Origin: 2-12-FULL-42-15 sp964196565
GTDB taxonomy: Bacteria > Pseudomonadota > Gammaproteobacteria > Coxiellales > Coxiellaceae
Direction of reading: 5' to 3'
DNA length: 15,962 nt
Assembly (NCBI GenBank): GCA_964196565.1
Contig: CAXMUH010000027.1
Span: 1 to 15,962, forward strand
The first letter of the stretch is position 1, and every line of letters starts with the position of its first letter. A program made the translations under genes and the position numbers. Below are positions 1-6,055 of this stretch, in pieces. The notes below the pieces were generated by a model. That model was not told the origin of the DNA. It saw only the letters and a program-made list of their open reading frames with translations, and made no database searches.

Positions 1-238
1 GTTCGCCATGAGTTCTTTTGATCAATGCCTCTGGCGTTATTCCTTCTTTTTGAGCGGAAAGCATAATCGGTGTGCCGTGTGCATCATCGCCGCAAATATA
101 AAGGCAATGGTTGCCGCGCATGCGTTGAAATCGAACCCAGATATCTGCCTGCACATATTCAACCAAATGACCAAGATGAATGGATCCATTGGCATACGGC
201 AGTGCGCTGGTGACGAGAATGTCGCGTGTATTTGTCAT
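1..238 (-). CDS. metG: Methionyl-tRNA synthetase, N-terminal part (cut by window edge)
   Basis: Class I aminoacyl-tRNA synthetase that charges tRNA-Met with methionine in the cytoplasm. Reading the minus strand from the ATG at 238 gives 79 codons before the window ends. The first residues run TRDILVTSALPYANG, followed by the class I ATP-binding signature in its HLGH form (residues 21-24), and then GDDAHGTPI (about 50-58), which is typical of MetG. The zinc-binding part, KMSKS loop and anticodon domain lie outside the window. The gene is divergent from mrp with a 143-bp gap, an arrangement also known in enteric bacteria. No strong ribosome binding site is visible; a possible -10 box (TATATT on minus, 269-274) lies upstream. 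Identification is secure; only the incomplete length limits the description. Confidence 0.96.
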   Translation of the reverse strand, partial: MTNTRDILVTSALPYANGSIHLGHLVEYVQADIWVRFQRMRGNHCLYICGDDAHGTPIMLSAQKEGITPEALIKRTHGE

Positions 239-325
239 TTGGGTCCCATTGGCCTGTTTAAACCTAGTAATATACGCGTTTTGTTGAACCTTTTCATCAT
301 TCAGATTTTGTTTCTCGGGTTGTGG

Positions 326-334
326 TGGTAAAAT
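326..334 (+). promoter_or_regulatory. Putative extended -10 promoter for mrp-dcd
   Basis: TGG-TAAAAT at 326-334 looks like an extended -10 element about 45 bp before the mrp start. The best -35 at 17 bp spacing is only TTTTGT (306-311), so the TG dinucleotide would carry much of the recognition. Inferred from sequence only. Confidence 0.35.
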
Positions 335-381
335 GGCAACCCACACCTGTGCTAAACAACCGAACCAATAAGTGAACAATA

Positions 382-1473
382 ATGAGCGCATTTTCTTCCA
401 AGCAAATTAAACAGATTCTGGGTGAGATTCCATTAGCCGCTCCTGAGCAGTTCTGTTCTAATGCACTGAAAAATATAACAATTAATTCAAATCAGATCCA
501 AGTCGATTTAGAGCTCGGTTATCCCATTCCAGATTATTATAAACTAGAGCTCAAAGATCAAATTTTAGCCAAATTACGCGAGCACGTTGCGGATAAAGAA
601 TTAAAGTTAGAAATCAAAGTAAAGGTGAGCGCACATGCGCCGCAACCTGGGGTCAAAGGGTTGGCTTCGATAAAGAATATTATCGGTGTGGCCTCTGGTA
701 AAGGCGGTGTCGGCAAGTCGACAACCTCGATCAATCTCGCTCTGGCGCTAGCGCGAGCGGGGGCAAAGGTGGGTTTATTGGATGCCGATATTTATGGCCC
801 CAATCAGCCGCAGATGTTGGGTATTCGAAAGCGGCCTGAGATTACCGAGGACAAAAAGCTGCACCCGATCGAGCGTTTTGGGATTAAGACCATGTCGATG
901 GGTTATTTGGTAGCTCAAGAAACGCCGATGGTGTGGCGTGGCCCGATGGTGAGTTCTGCGCTCAGTCAGCTGATGAACGACACTTTGTGGGGTGAGTTGG
1001 ATTATTTAATTATAGATTTACCGCCCGGCACTGGTGATATTCAATTAACGTTAGCCAAAAAAATTCCAGTCAGTGCAGCCGTTATTGTCACCACGCCGCA
1101 AGACGTGGCATTATTGGATGCAGCAAAAGCCGTTGCCATGTTTAATAAAACCAAGGTGCCAGTGTTGGGTGTTATTGAAAATATGTCGACGCATATTTGC
1201 AGCGAGTGCGGGCACGTTGAAGCAATTTTTGGTGAGGCTGGCGGGCAACGCATGGCGGATGAATTTAAATTACCGTTGCTGGGCCAAATGCCATTGAATA
1301 TTGCCATTCGAAAAGCCAGTGATGAAGGCACGCCAATTATTGAGTCAGAACCAAACAGCGATTTAGCGCGTCTTTATCAGGATTTAGCCTTAAAAGTGGC
1401 GGCCTATTTATCGGTGCGACCCAAAGGCTATTCGCATTTATTTTCAAACGTAATCATCGAGAAGGAGACATAA
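382..1473 (+). CDS. mrp: Mrp/ApbC/NBP35-type iron-sulfur cluster carrier ATPase
   Basis: Cytoplasmic P-loop ATPase that binds and transfers Fe-S clusters to apoproteins. The 363-residue product has the usual two parts: an N-terminal MIP18/DUF59-like domain (about 5-80) and a ParA/MinD-like ATPase domain. The deviant Walker A motif GKGGVGKST is at 106-114, with the signature lysine early in the loop. DADIYGPNQP follows at 134-143 and DLPPGTGD at 212-219. The cluster-bridging CSEC motif (CxxC, C273 and C276) is present, so the protein should be able to hold a shared cluster at a dimer interface. The ATG at 382 has only a weak upstream purine stretch but fits the family's N-terminus. Its stop overlaps the dcd start (TAATG), indicating translational coupling. 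Length and motifs are normal for the family. Confidence 0.95.
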   Translation: MSAFSSKQIKQILGEIPLAAPEQFCSNALKNITINSNQIQVDLELGYPIPDYYKLELKDQILAKLREHVADKELKLEIKVKVSAHAPQPGVKGLASIKNIIGVASGKGGVGKSTTSINLALALARAGAKVGLLDADIYGPNQPQMLGIRKRPEITEDKKLHPIERFGIKTMSMGYLVAQETPMVWRGPMVSSALSQLMNDTLWGELDYLIIDLPPGTGDIQLTLAKKIPVSAAVIVTTPQDVALLDAAKAVAMFNKTKVPVLGVIENMSTHICSECGHVEAIFGEAGGQRMADEFKLPLLGQMPLNIAIRKASDEGTPIIESEPNSDLARLYQDLALKVAAYLSVRPKGYSHLFSNVIIEKET

Positions 1474-2039
1474 TGAGTATTAAATCGGATAAATGGATAC
1501 GAAAGATGTCAATGCAAACGGGCATGATCGAGCCGTTTGAGCCCAATCAAGTGCGAGCTCATCAGGGGCAAAAAATTGTTTCCTATGGCACGTCAAGTTA
1601 TGGTTATGACGTGCGTTGTGCCACGGAATTTAAAATCTTTACCAATATTAACTCTGCGATCGTAGACCCTAAACAATTTGACTCAAATAGTTTTATTGAT
1701 TTAGATGCGGATGTTTGTATTATCCCGCCTAATTCTTTTGCGCTAGCGCGTACGATTGAATATTTTCGCATTCCACGTAATGTGTTAACCATATGTCTTG
1801 GCAAATCGACTTACGCGCGTTGTGGCATTATTGTTAATGTCACTCCCTTAGAGCCCGAATGGGAGGGGCATGTGACTTTAGAATTTTCAAATACCACCAG
1901 TTTGCCCGCGAAAATTTATGCCAATGAAGGTGTAGCGCAAATGTTATTTTTGGAATCCGATGAAGTTTGTGAAACCTCTTATAAAGATCGTGGTGGAAAA
2001 TACCAAGGTCAGCGCGGCGTGACTTTGCCGGTGACTTAA
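1473..2039 (+). CDS. dcd: dCTP deaminase
   Basis: Converts dCTP to dUTP plus ammonia, feeding dUTPase and thymidylate synthesis; acts as a trimer in the cytoplasm. The 188-residue product opens with SIKSDKWIR and carries the family landmarks: the nucleotide-binding GKSTYARCG (110-118), VTPLEPEWEG (123-132), the catalytic-glutamate segment VTLEFSN with E137 (matching E138 of the E. coli enzyme), and the C-terminal QGQRGVTLP that closes over the triphosphate. It overlaps the last base of mrp and has a strong GAAGGAG site at 1461-1467 inside the mrp end. It ends in TAA. A near-identical second copy of its last 26 codons sits 390 bp downstream with a different stop codon (see the pseudogene entry). 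Assignment is firm; it is the 188-residue type rather than the slightly longer enteric type. Confidence 0.95.
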   Translation: MSIKSDKWIRKMSMQTGMIEPFEPNQVRAHQGQKIVSYGTSSYGYDVRCATEFKIFTNINSAIVDPKQFDSNSFIDLDADVCIIPPNSFALARTIEYFRIPRNVLTICLGKSTYARCGIIVNVTPLEPEWEGHVTLEFSNTTSLPAKIYANEGVAQMLFLESDEVCETSYKDRGGKYQGQRGVTLPVT

Positions 2040-2041
2040 TG

Positions 2042-2212
2042 TATGCCCAGCGCGGATTAGTTTTAGACGTAGCCCGGACAAGCAATCATAGATTGCGCGG
2101 CCGGGAATGTTGCGCAAGGCGCGACTAAAAGAGCCGGAATCATGCTTTGCATGATGTTTCCCGGCCGATAAATCGTCCGGGCTACACCTATAACTAAACC
2201 GCGCTAGGTATA
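2042..2212. repeat. MITE-like nested inverted-repeat element, copy 1
   Basis: Terminal inverted repeats of 38 bp, 2042-2079 and 2175-2212, match at 32 of 38 positions. The inner 11 bp (GTAGCCCGGAC / GTCCGGGCTAC, 2069-2079 and 2175-2185) is perfect. Inside lie a second perfect pair, GGCCGGGAA (2099-2107) with TTCCCGGCC (2158-2166), and a small hairpin ATCATGC-TTT-GCATGAT (2139-2155). The whole 171-bp unit can fold into a cruciform or long hairpin and has no coding potential. A related copy lies at 7770-7920 and the start of another at 15942-15962. It begins just after dcd and could end or stabilise the mrp-dcd transcript. Non-autonomous mobile element or REP-like repeat is my reading; no transposase is in the window. 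Confidence 0.8.
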
Positions 2213-2235
2213 TCACGTGTCACAAATAACCACTC

Positions 2236-2270
2236 CATGAAATCTGAGTGGTAGTCACTCAATTTTCATG
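2236..2270. other. Strong hairpin downstream of dcd
   Basis: CATGAAA (2236-2242) pairs with TTTCATG (2264-2270) and TGAGTG (2245-2250) with CACTCA (2256-2261), giving 7 + 6 bp around a 2x2 internal loop with loop GTAGT. An alternative stem CCACTC / GAGTGG (2230-2235 with 2246-2251) competes with it. No T-tract follows on either strand, so it does not look like a simple terminator. Confidence 0.5.
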
Positions 2271-2349
2271 AATCTCAAGCATGTCTTTACTAGGATTTGA
2301 CAAAAAATTACGTTAAATCAGTATGATATCAATTACAGCTGACTGCACT

Positions 2350-2430
2350 GATGAAATTTGTGAAACCTCTTATAAAGATCGTGGTGGAAAATACCAAGGT
2401 CAGCGCGGTGTGACTTTGCCGGTGACGTAG
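2350..2430 (+). pseudogene. Duplicated 3' end of dcd
   Basis: This stretch repeats the last 26 codons of dcd (compare 1959-2039) almost base for base. Visible differences are one GAA-GTT to GAA-ATT change (Val to Ile), a silent GGC to GGT, ACT to ACG, and TAA to TAG at the stop. Similarity starts at the GATGAA codons and ends at the stop codon. The frame stays open upstream to an ATG at 2323, giving 35 codons, and a TTGACA (2297-2302) with a TATGAT (2322-2327) 19 bp away lies before it, but no ribosome binding site is present. A 27-residue dcd tail lacks the active site, so I treat it as a gene remnant. It may mark an old tandem duplication with most of one copy lost, or a repeat-mediated rearrangement involving the neighbouring MITE-like element. 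Confidence 0.85.
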
Positions 2431-2810
2431 TTTACCATTTTAGAATTAAGGTTAAAACTTATCCAGCATTTTGATTGAACTCGGTTTATGGTTTGTCTAA
2501 TCAAGATAACTAAGCAGCTTCCTTGCAGGAGAGTTGTTACTTCTTAAATTTATAAGCCAAATTTATACATGTTTTCGATTGCGCAAATGTTTTTAAGCGT
2601 CCTTAAATCTTTGCGCCTTAGTCATTAAGCTTTGCGTCTTTGCGTACCCAAAAAATGCTTAACGCTCAATTTCGTCGTTCCGCATCCTGAGTTGACAGCG
2701 CATTTAACAATCAGCAAAGCCACGGCAAAGATAAGAGACCCAGTCACCAAGAATGCCTGCGAGCTTGGGGCAGATGCCTCTCATTTTAAGTGTGAAAGAC
2801 TCTCGACCTT
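2431..2810. other. Intergenic stretch without a recognisable gene
   Basis: I see no supported gene here. An open frame at 2632-2844 on plus runs into the 3' end of the oppositely oriented cysteine-rich protein gene and has no ribosome binding site. The only structure I note is three copies of CTTTGCG (2609-2615, 2630-2636, 2638-2644), a short dispersed-repeat-like cluster. No clear terminator for the minus-strand gene at 2811 is visible. Confidence 0.5.
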
Positions 2811-3203
2811 TTATCTGCACACTCGCTCGGTAATAGTAATCTGATTTACATTAGTTGCAGCGCATCCATTGGCATCTCCTAAATCATTTGCGGCTGCGTT
2901 GCCATTGCCGCGTGTCGCTGAGAGCGCGGCGACCGAGATTTGAACACATTGAAGACTGTTGCCTGAAAAGTTTAGGCATTGTTGTGATCTGGGTCCACCG
3001 GCGCATAACACCGTGGCACTTACCGTGTTTGCGTCGATGGTTCGACAATCACTGAGGAACGCGCTCGCAGCAAGTGGGGTGCAAGTTGTGGTTACCAATT
3101 CACATTGCGGAAAAGGCCCTCCTGGCAAATCGTTAGCAAACACAGTCCCTATGGCACAGCTCATAAGCGCAATTGACCAAACAAACGTTTTATTAATTCT
3201 CAT
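2811..3203 (-). CDS. Small secreted cysteine-rich protein (family member 1)
   Basis: Unrecognised 130-residue exported protein. Signal peptide: MRINK basic start, hydrophobic core to about residue 20, and a likely cut after VFA (23). The mature part holds eight cysteines (34, 41, 53, 67, 76, 86, 114, 129), an even number compatible with four disulfides formed in an oxidising compartment. No lipobox and no membrane segment after the signal. The start at 3203 is preferred over 3212 because AAAAGG lies 9 bases before it, while the upstream ATG overlaps that site. It is a paralogue of the protein at 11684-12094: the signal peptides match closely (SIALM-C--GT at the same positions) and both share C-A-x(5-7)-C-x2-F-S-x5-C-x2-I-S and a terminal C-A-A ... 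T-E-C. It lies 124 bp downstream of a barrel gene on the same strand. Function unknown. Confidence 0.75.
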   Translation of the reverse strand: MRINKTFVWSIALMSCAIGTVFANDLPGGPFPQCELVTTTCTPLAASAFLSDCRTIDANTVSATVLCAGGPRSQQCLNFSGNSLQCVQISVAALSATRGNGNAAANDLGDANGCAATNVNQITITERVCR

Positions 3204-3266
3204 AACACACATCCTTTTATGTTAGTTAGTTGTTTCCAATGGTGGGCCTATTTCATAAGAGCATAT

Positions 3267-3295
3267 AGTAGACCATTTGGCCGATTTTTTGTCAA
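3267..3295 (-). promoter_or_regulatory. Putative promoter for the cysteine-rich protein gene
   Basis: On minus, a perfect TTGACA -35 (3290-3295) is 17 bp from TCTACT (3267-3272), a poor -10; TATATG (3262-3267) is a better -10 but at 22 bp. A separate promoter would allow expression independent of the upstream barrel gene. Confidence 0.35.
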
Positions 3296-3327
3296 AAAGA
3301 TTCGCATCTTGCGGTGCGTATTCCCCT

Positions 3328-4077
3328 TTAATGCCAGTAGGTGTCTTTACTCTGAATGTAGTAATTCATACCAACCATAAAGTCTGTTACATTCACATAT
3401 CCTCTATCATTGAAGCAGTTGAATGGTGTGTTACTACACCTCATTGAGCCATAAACATTGAATGCTTCGCTTGCCGCAATAAAAATCTCTATTTTTTCAG
3501 AAATTTTGTGGCTGATAGCAATCCTTAATTTAGGTGCTACGCGAACCCTGGAGGTTGCTTGCTGAACAGAGTTTTGCCACTTTACCCACGAAATTTGTGG
3601 GCCAACGCCTATTTCAATGCCAGCATACCGGCCCGCTCTGAATCCAAAAAAGGCAAGAAAATCTAAAGAGCTACTGTTGTGTACTCCAACTGGGCTAACT
3701 GAGGTGCTTGTAGGGTTGTTTACGCTATTAAAACGTGCGCTCCAGGAAGTATTGCCACCCATCTCTAAGCCATACAAGCAATCATATGTTTTGCAGCCGG
3801 TATATGCAGCAAAGCTTAATCGCAAGTTAGTATCCCAAGCATCACCGTTCATGACTTCATCGTTGACATAACGAGGACCGACACTTGTAGAGGCGCGAAA
3901 ACCAAATGGTTTTGGGCTTTTGGGAGCTGCAGTTCCTGGGCCTCCTACAGATACTAGCCCATTAGAGTGATCCATTGGGTTGTATTGATCTGATGAGTTG
4001 TACATTTCTCCACCCGAGAAAGCTAAAGGACTTAATGTTAGCAACATTAAAAGCATGGTTGATTTTTTTAGTTTCAT
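3328..4077 (-). CDS. Outer-membrane beta-barrel protein, paralogue 1
   Basis: Unnamed 249-residue exported protein. Signal peptide of about 21 residues (MKLKKS start, cut near AFS-GG), then a Gly/Ser/Pro-rich linker to about 57. From there alternating aromatic and polar strands fit an outer-membrane barrel: FGFRASTSVGPRY, ARFNSVN (114-120), SLDFL (137-141), SWVKWQNS (163-170), and a last strand ending VGMNYYI near the C-terminus, as in a barrel-assembly signal. Four cysteines (95, 100, 214, 221); the pair C214-x6-C221 inside NCFND is conserved in the paralogue at 10507-11346. Overall the two are clearly homologous, by eye near 40-45% over the barrel. Ribosome binding site GGAG lies 7 bases before the ATG at 4077. 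The cysteine-rich protein gene follows. Porin, adhesin or surface antigen are all possible; no specific substrate is indicated. Confidence 0.75.
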   Translation of the reverse strand: MKLKKSTMLLMLLTLSPLAFSGGEMYNSSDQYNPMDHSNGLVSVGGPGTAAPKSPKPFGFRASTSVGPRYVNDEVMNGDAWDTNLRLSFAAYTGCKTYDCLYGLEMGGNTSWSARFNSVNNPTSTSVSPVGVHNSSSLDFLAFFGFRAGRYAGIEIGVGPQISWVKWQNSVQQATSRVRVAPKLRIAISHKISEKIEIFIAASEAFNVYGSMRCSNTPFNCFNDRGYVNVTDFMVGMNYYIQSKDTYWH

Positions 4078-4215
4078 TTCGACTCTCCATGTGAAATTAA
4101 CTTAACTTAACATTAAATGCCACCTGATTGCAACTTATTGAACATGAAGCTTAAATGTAATGTTGTTGTATACAAGTAGTGAATATCATCTTGCTTTCAT
4201 ACTAAAGTGTAGGCC

Positions 4216-4244
4216 TTGACAGTCGAAAGTTATGGGTGTAAATT
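4216..4244 (+). promoter_or_regulatory. Promoter of the metNIQQ operon
   Basis: A perfect TTGACA (4216-4221), 17 bp spacer, and TAAATT (4239-4244). Initiation about 7 bases on would start the RNA near 4251, right at the 5' edge of the SAM-II aptamer. That spacing is good independent support for both features. Confidence 0.75.
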
Positions 4245-4252
4245 TAATCAAT

Positions 4253-4304
4253 CATGCGCCGATTTGAGCATCAGCTTGCGGGCGCTTAATAAATCCTGCT
4301 AAAG
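4253..4304 (+). promoter_or_regulatory. SAM-II riboswitch aptamer
   Basis: Senses S-adenosylmethionine in the nascent RNA. The sequence follows the SAM-II pattern known from alphaproteobacterial met genes: P1 stem GCGCC (4256-4260) with GGCGC (4281-4285), a conserved GATTTGAGC at the start of the loop (4261-4269), GCTTGC at 4274-4279, then TTAATAAA and the terminal TGCTAAA (4297-4303). The pseudoknot is visible as AGCA (4267-4270) complementary to TGCT (4297-4300), with TTT (4263-4265) and AAA (4301-4303) placed for the U-A-rich triple region. It precedes a methionine importer operon, the expected kind of target. It is not the larger SAM-I type. Identification is from remembered consensus, not a covariance search. 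Confidence 0.88.
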
Positions 4305-4333
4305 CGGTTGTCTAAAGACCACCCAGTAGCAGG
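4295..4333 (+). promoter_or_regulatory. Antiterminator of the SAM-II switch
   Basis: CCTGCTA (4295-4301) is perfectly complementary to TAGCAGG (4327-4333). The first strand contains the 3' pseudoknot strand of the aptamer, and the second covers the loop and first two bases of the 3' arm of the terminator. The three structures therefore exclude one another: ligand-bound aptamer frees the terminator; ligand-free RNA forms this pairing and reads through. A further helper hairpin GGTTGTC / GACCACC (4306-4312 with 4317-4323, one mismatch) also competes for the terminator's 5' arm. Confidence 0.7.
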
Positions 4334-4345
4334 TGGTTTTTTTTT
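4318..4345 (+). terminator. Intrinsic terminator in the metN leader
   Basis: Stem ACCACC (4318-4323) with GGTGGT (4332-4337), an 8-base loop, and a run of nine T (4337-4345). It lies between the SAM-II aptamer and metN, 20 bases before the metN start, so it must be a conditional attenuator rather than the end of an upstream gene (the upstream gene is on minus). Confidence 0.88.
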
Positions 4346-4365
4346 GTGTGAAAAAAGTTATCGAG

Positions 4366-5421
4366 ATGATTAAATTAAATAACATCAGTAAATCTTTTAA
4401 TTTGAAATCCGGTCAGGTTTCAGCATTGCGTAATGTTAATTTAAACGTTGCTAAAGGTGAGATTTTTGGCGTCATTGGCAAAAGTGGTGCTGGCAAGAGC
4501 ACTTTGGTGCGTTGCGTTAATTTGTTAGAGCGCCCTGACCAAGGCGAAGTTTTGGTTGATAAAAAAGCACTGCTTAAATTATCCGCTGATGAATTGCGCC
4601 AAGCACGGCATAATATTGGCATGGTATTTCAGCATTTTAATTTGCTGGAGAGTCGATCTGTGTATGAAAACATCTCGCTGCCATTAGAATTGATGAAAAA
4701 ATCCAAACAAGAAATCAAAACCGCTATTGCCCCTTTATTGGAGTTAGTGGGTTTGCAAGATCGCGCCAGCTCGTATCCGAGTCAATTAAGCGGTGGGCAA
4801 AAACAGCGAGTAGCTATTGCCCGTGCTTTGGCCACCAAGCCAAAAGTTTTATTGTGTGATGAGATGACTTCAGCTTTGGATCCCGAGACGACACAGTCCA
4901 TTCTTGATTTGGTGCAATCGATTAATGCAGAAATGCATTTAACCATTTTATTAATCACGCATGAAATGGGCGTCATTAAACGTATTTGCGATAAGGTGGC
5001 GGTGTTAGATAAAGGCACTGTCATCGAACAGGGCGATGTGCTGCAGATTTTTCGTCAGCCAAAACATCCGATGACAAAAAGTTTAACTCAGGCAGCATTT
5101 CATCTTGAGCTGCCGCCGATATTACAACAAAAAATACGTGTCGATTCGGTAACGGATGGCTATACATTATTGCGTATTTCTTTTGAGGGGGATGCGGCAG
5201 CACAACCCTTGATGAATGATTTGATCCGCAATTTTAATTTATCAATCAATATTTTGCAGTCCAATATAGAGATGTTGCATGCGAAGCCGGTTGGCATGAT
5301 GTTAGTGGCCGCAAGGGCATCCCCAGATGAAATAAAGCAGGCGATTGCACATATGCTTCAAACAGGTTTAACGGTGGAGGTTGTAGGCTATGTCGCCCGT
5401 GATGACTGGCATCTTAATTAA
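4366..5421 (+). CDS. metN: Methionine ABC importer ATP-binding protein
   Basis: Cytoplasmic ATPase powering uptake of methionine with MetI and MetQ. From the ATG at 4366 the product has 351 residues, close to the E. coli length. Walker A GKSGAGKST is at 38-46, Q-loop in VFQHFN (87-92), signature LSGGQ at 141-145, Walker B VLLCDE (161-166) and H-loop histidine H199. The C-terminal part (about 255-345) is the NIL/ACT-like domain, which in MetN binds methionine and blocks transport when the cell is replete. An earlier in-frame GTG start would lie in the terminator and is rejected; GTG at 4348 is possible, but MIKLNNISKSF is the normal family start. No clear Shine-Dalgarno is seen. The last 32 bases overlap metI. 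Expression should fall with high S-adenosylmethionine through the upstream switch. Confidence 0.95.
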   Translation: MIKLNNISKSFNLKSGQVSALRNVNLNVAKGEIFGVIGKSGAGKSTLVRCVNLLERPDQGEVLVDKKALLKLSADELRQARHNIGMVFQHFNLLESRSVYENISLPLELMKKSKQEIKTAIAPLLELVGLQDRASSYPSQLSGGQKQRVAIARALATKPKVLLCDEMTSALDPETTQSILDLVQSINAEMHLTILLITHEMGVIKRICDKVAVLDKGTVIEQGDVLQIFRQPKHPMTKSLTQAAFHLELPPILQQKIRVDSVTDGYTLLRISFEGDAAAQPLMNDLIRNFNLSINILQSNIEMLHAKPVGMMLVAARASPDEIKQAIAHMLQTGLTVEVVGYVARDDWHLN

Positions 5422-6046
5422 TGGGTTGTGGCAAACGCTGGAAATGGTGATACTTTCCTGTTTGTTTGCAACGATATTCGGACTCCCTCTGGGGGTGTTG
5501 CTGTTTATCACCCAGCGCTACCAGATTTCATCTTCGCCCGTTGCAAATAAAATTATTGGTGGGATTGTAAATATTATTCGTTCAATTCCTTTTATCATAT
5601 TAATGGTGGCGATTATTCCCTTTACCCGACTGATTGTTGGCACATCGATTGGCACAGTAGCGGCGATCGTTCCATTGACCATCGCGGCAATCCCATTTAT
5701 CGCGCGATTAATTGAGTCTTCATTGCAAGAAGTACATCCCGGTTTAATCGAGGCAGCTGAGGCGATGGGTGCATCTCCCGCACAGATTGTGATAAAAGTC
5801 TTATTGCCAGAAAGTATGGCAGGTATTATACGAGGTATTACTTTGGCCTTGGTCACTTTAGTTGGTTACTCTGCAATGGCGGGTGCTATTGGTGGCGGTG
5901 GTTTGGGCGATATTGCAGTGCAATACGGCTACAATCGATTTAATGCAGGTGTTATGTTAATAACTATTATAATGTTAGTTGTGGTGGTGCAATTGCTGCA
6001 ATGGATCGGAGATTTAATTGCTAAGCGTTTGGCGCATACGAAATAG
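5390..6046 (+). CDS. metI: Methionine ABC importer permease
   Basis: Inner-membrane channel subunit of the methionine importer. The 218-residue product has about five hydrophobic segments and the permease coupling (EAA) loop EAAEAMGASPAQ (121-132) ending in VLLPES, which docks onto MetN. Family-specific stretches include RSIPFIILMV (64-73), FTRLIVGTSIG (78-88), AAIVPLTIAAIPFIAR (91-106) and TLVGYSAMAGAIGGGGLGD (156-174), all close to the E. coli protein. The ATG at 5390 lies inside metN, a 32-base overlap that suggests translational coupling. Alternative start M5 cannot be excluded but would not change the topology. Confidence 0.95.
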   Translation: MSPVMTGILINGLWQTLEMVILSCLFATIFGLPLGVLLFITQRYQISSSPVANKIIGGIVNIIRSIPFIILMVAIIPFTRLIVGTSIGTVAAIVPLTIAAIPFIARLIESSLQEVHPGLIEAAEAMGASPAQIVIKVLLPESMAGIIRGITLALVTLVGYSAMAGAIGGGGLGDIAVQYGYNRFNAGVMLITIIMLVVVVQLLQWIGDLIAKRLAHTK

Positions 6047-6055
6047 GGGTAAGCA

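Noticed and set aside
2323..2430. Functional 35-residue gene from the dcd remnant
   Set aside because: There is a promoter-like pair but no ribosome binding site, and the peptide is just the Dcd tail without the active site.
2632..2844. Open frame of 70 codons on plus
   Set aside because: No ribosome binding site, no recognisable composition, and it runs into the end of the opposite cysteine-rich protein gene.
3204..3212. Start at 3212 for cysteine-rich protein 1
   Set aside because: The AAAAGG site would touch that ATG; the ATG at 3203 has proper spacing and matches the paralogue's N-terminus.
4333..4365. Upstream GTG extension of metN (from 4333)
   Set aside because: It would start within the terminator stem and add residues not seen in MetN; the ATG at 4366 gives the family N-terminus.
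5518..5856. Long antisense frame within metI
   Set aside because: Shadow of the strongly conserved permease coding frame; the same applies to antisense frames in mrp, metQ, rsmH and ftsI.
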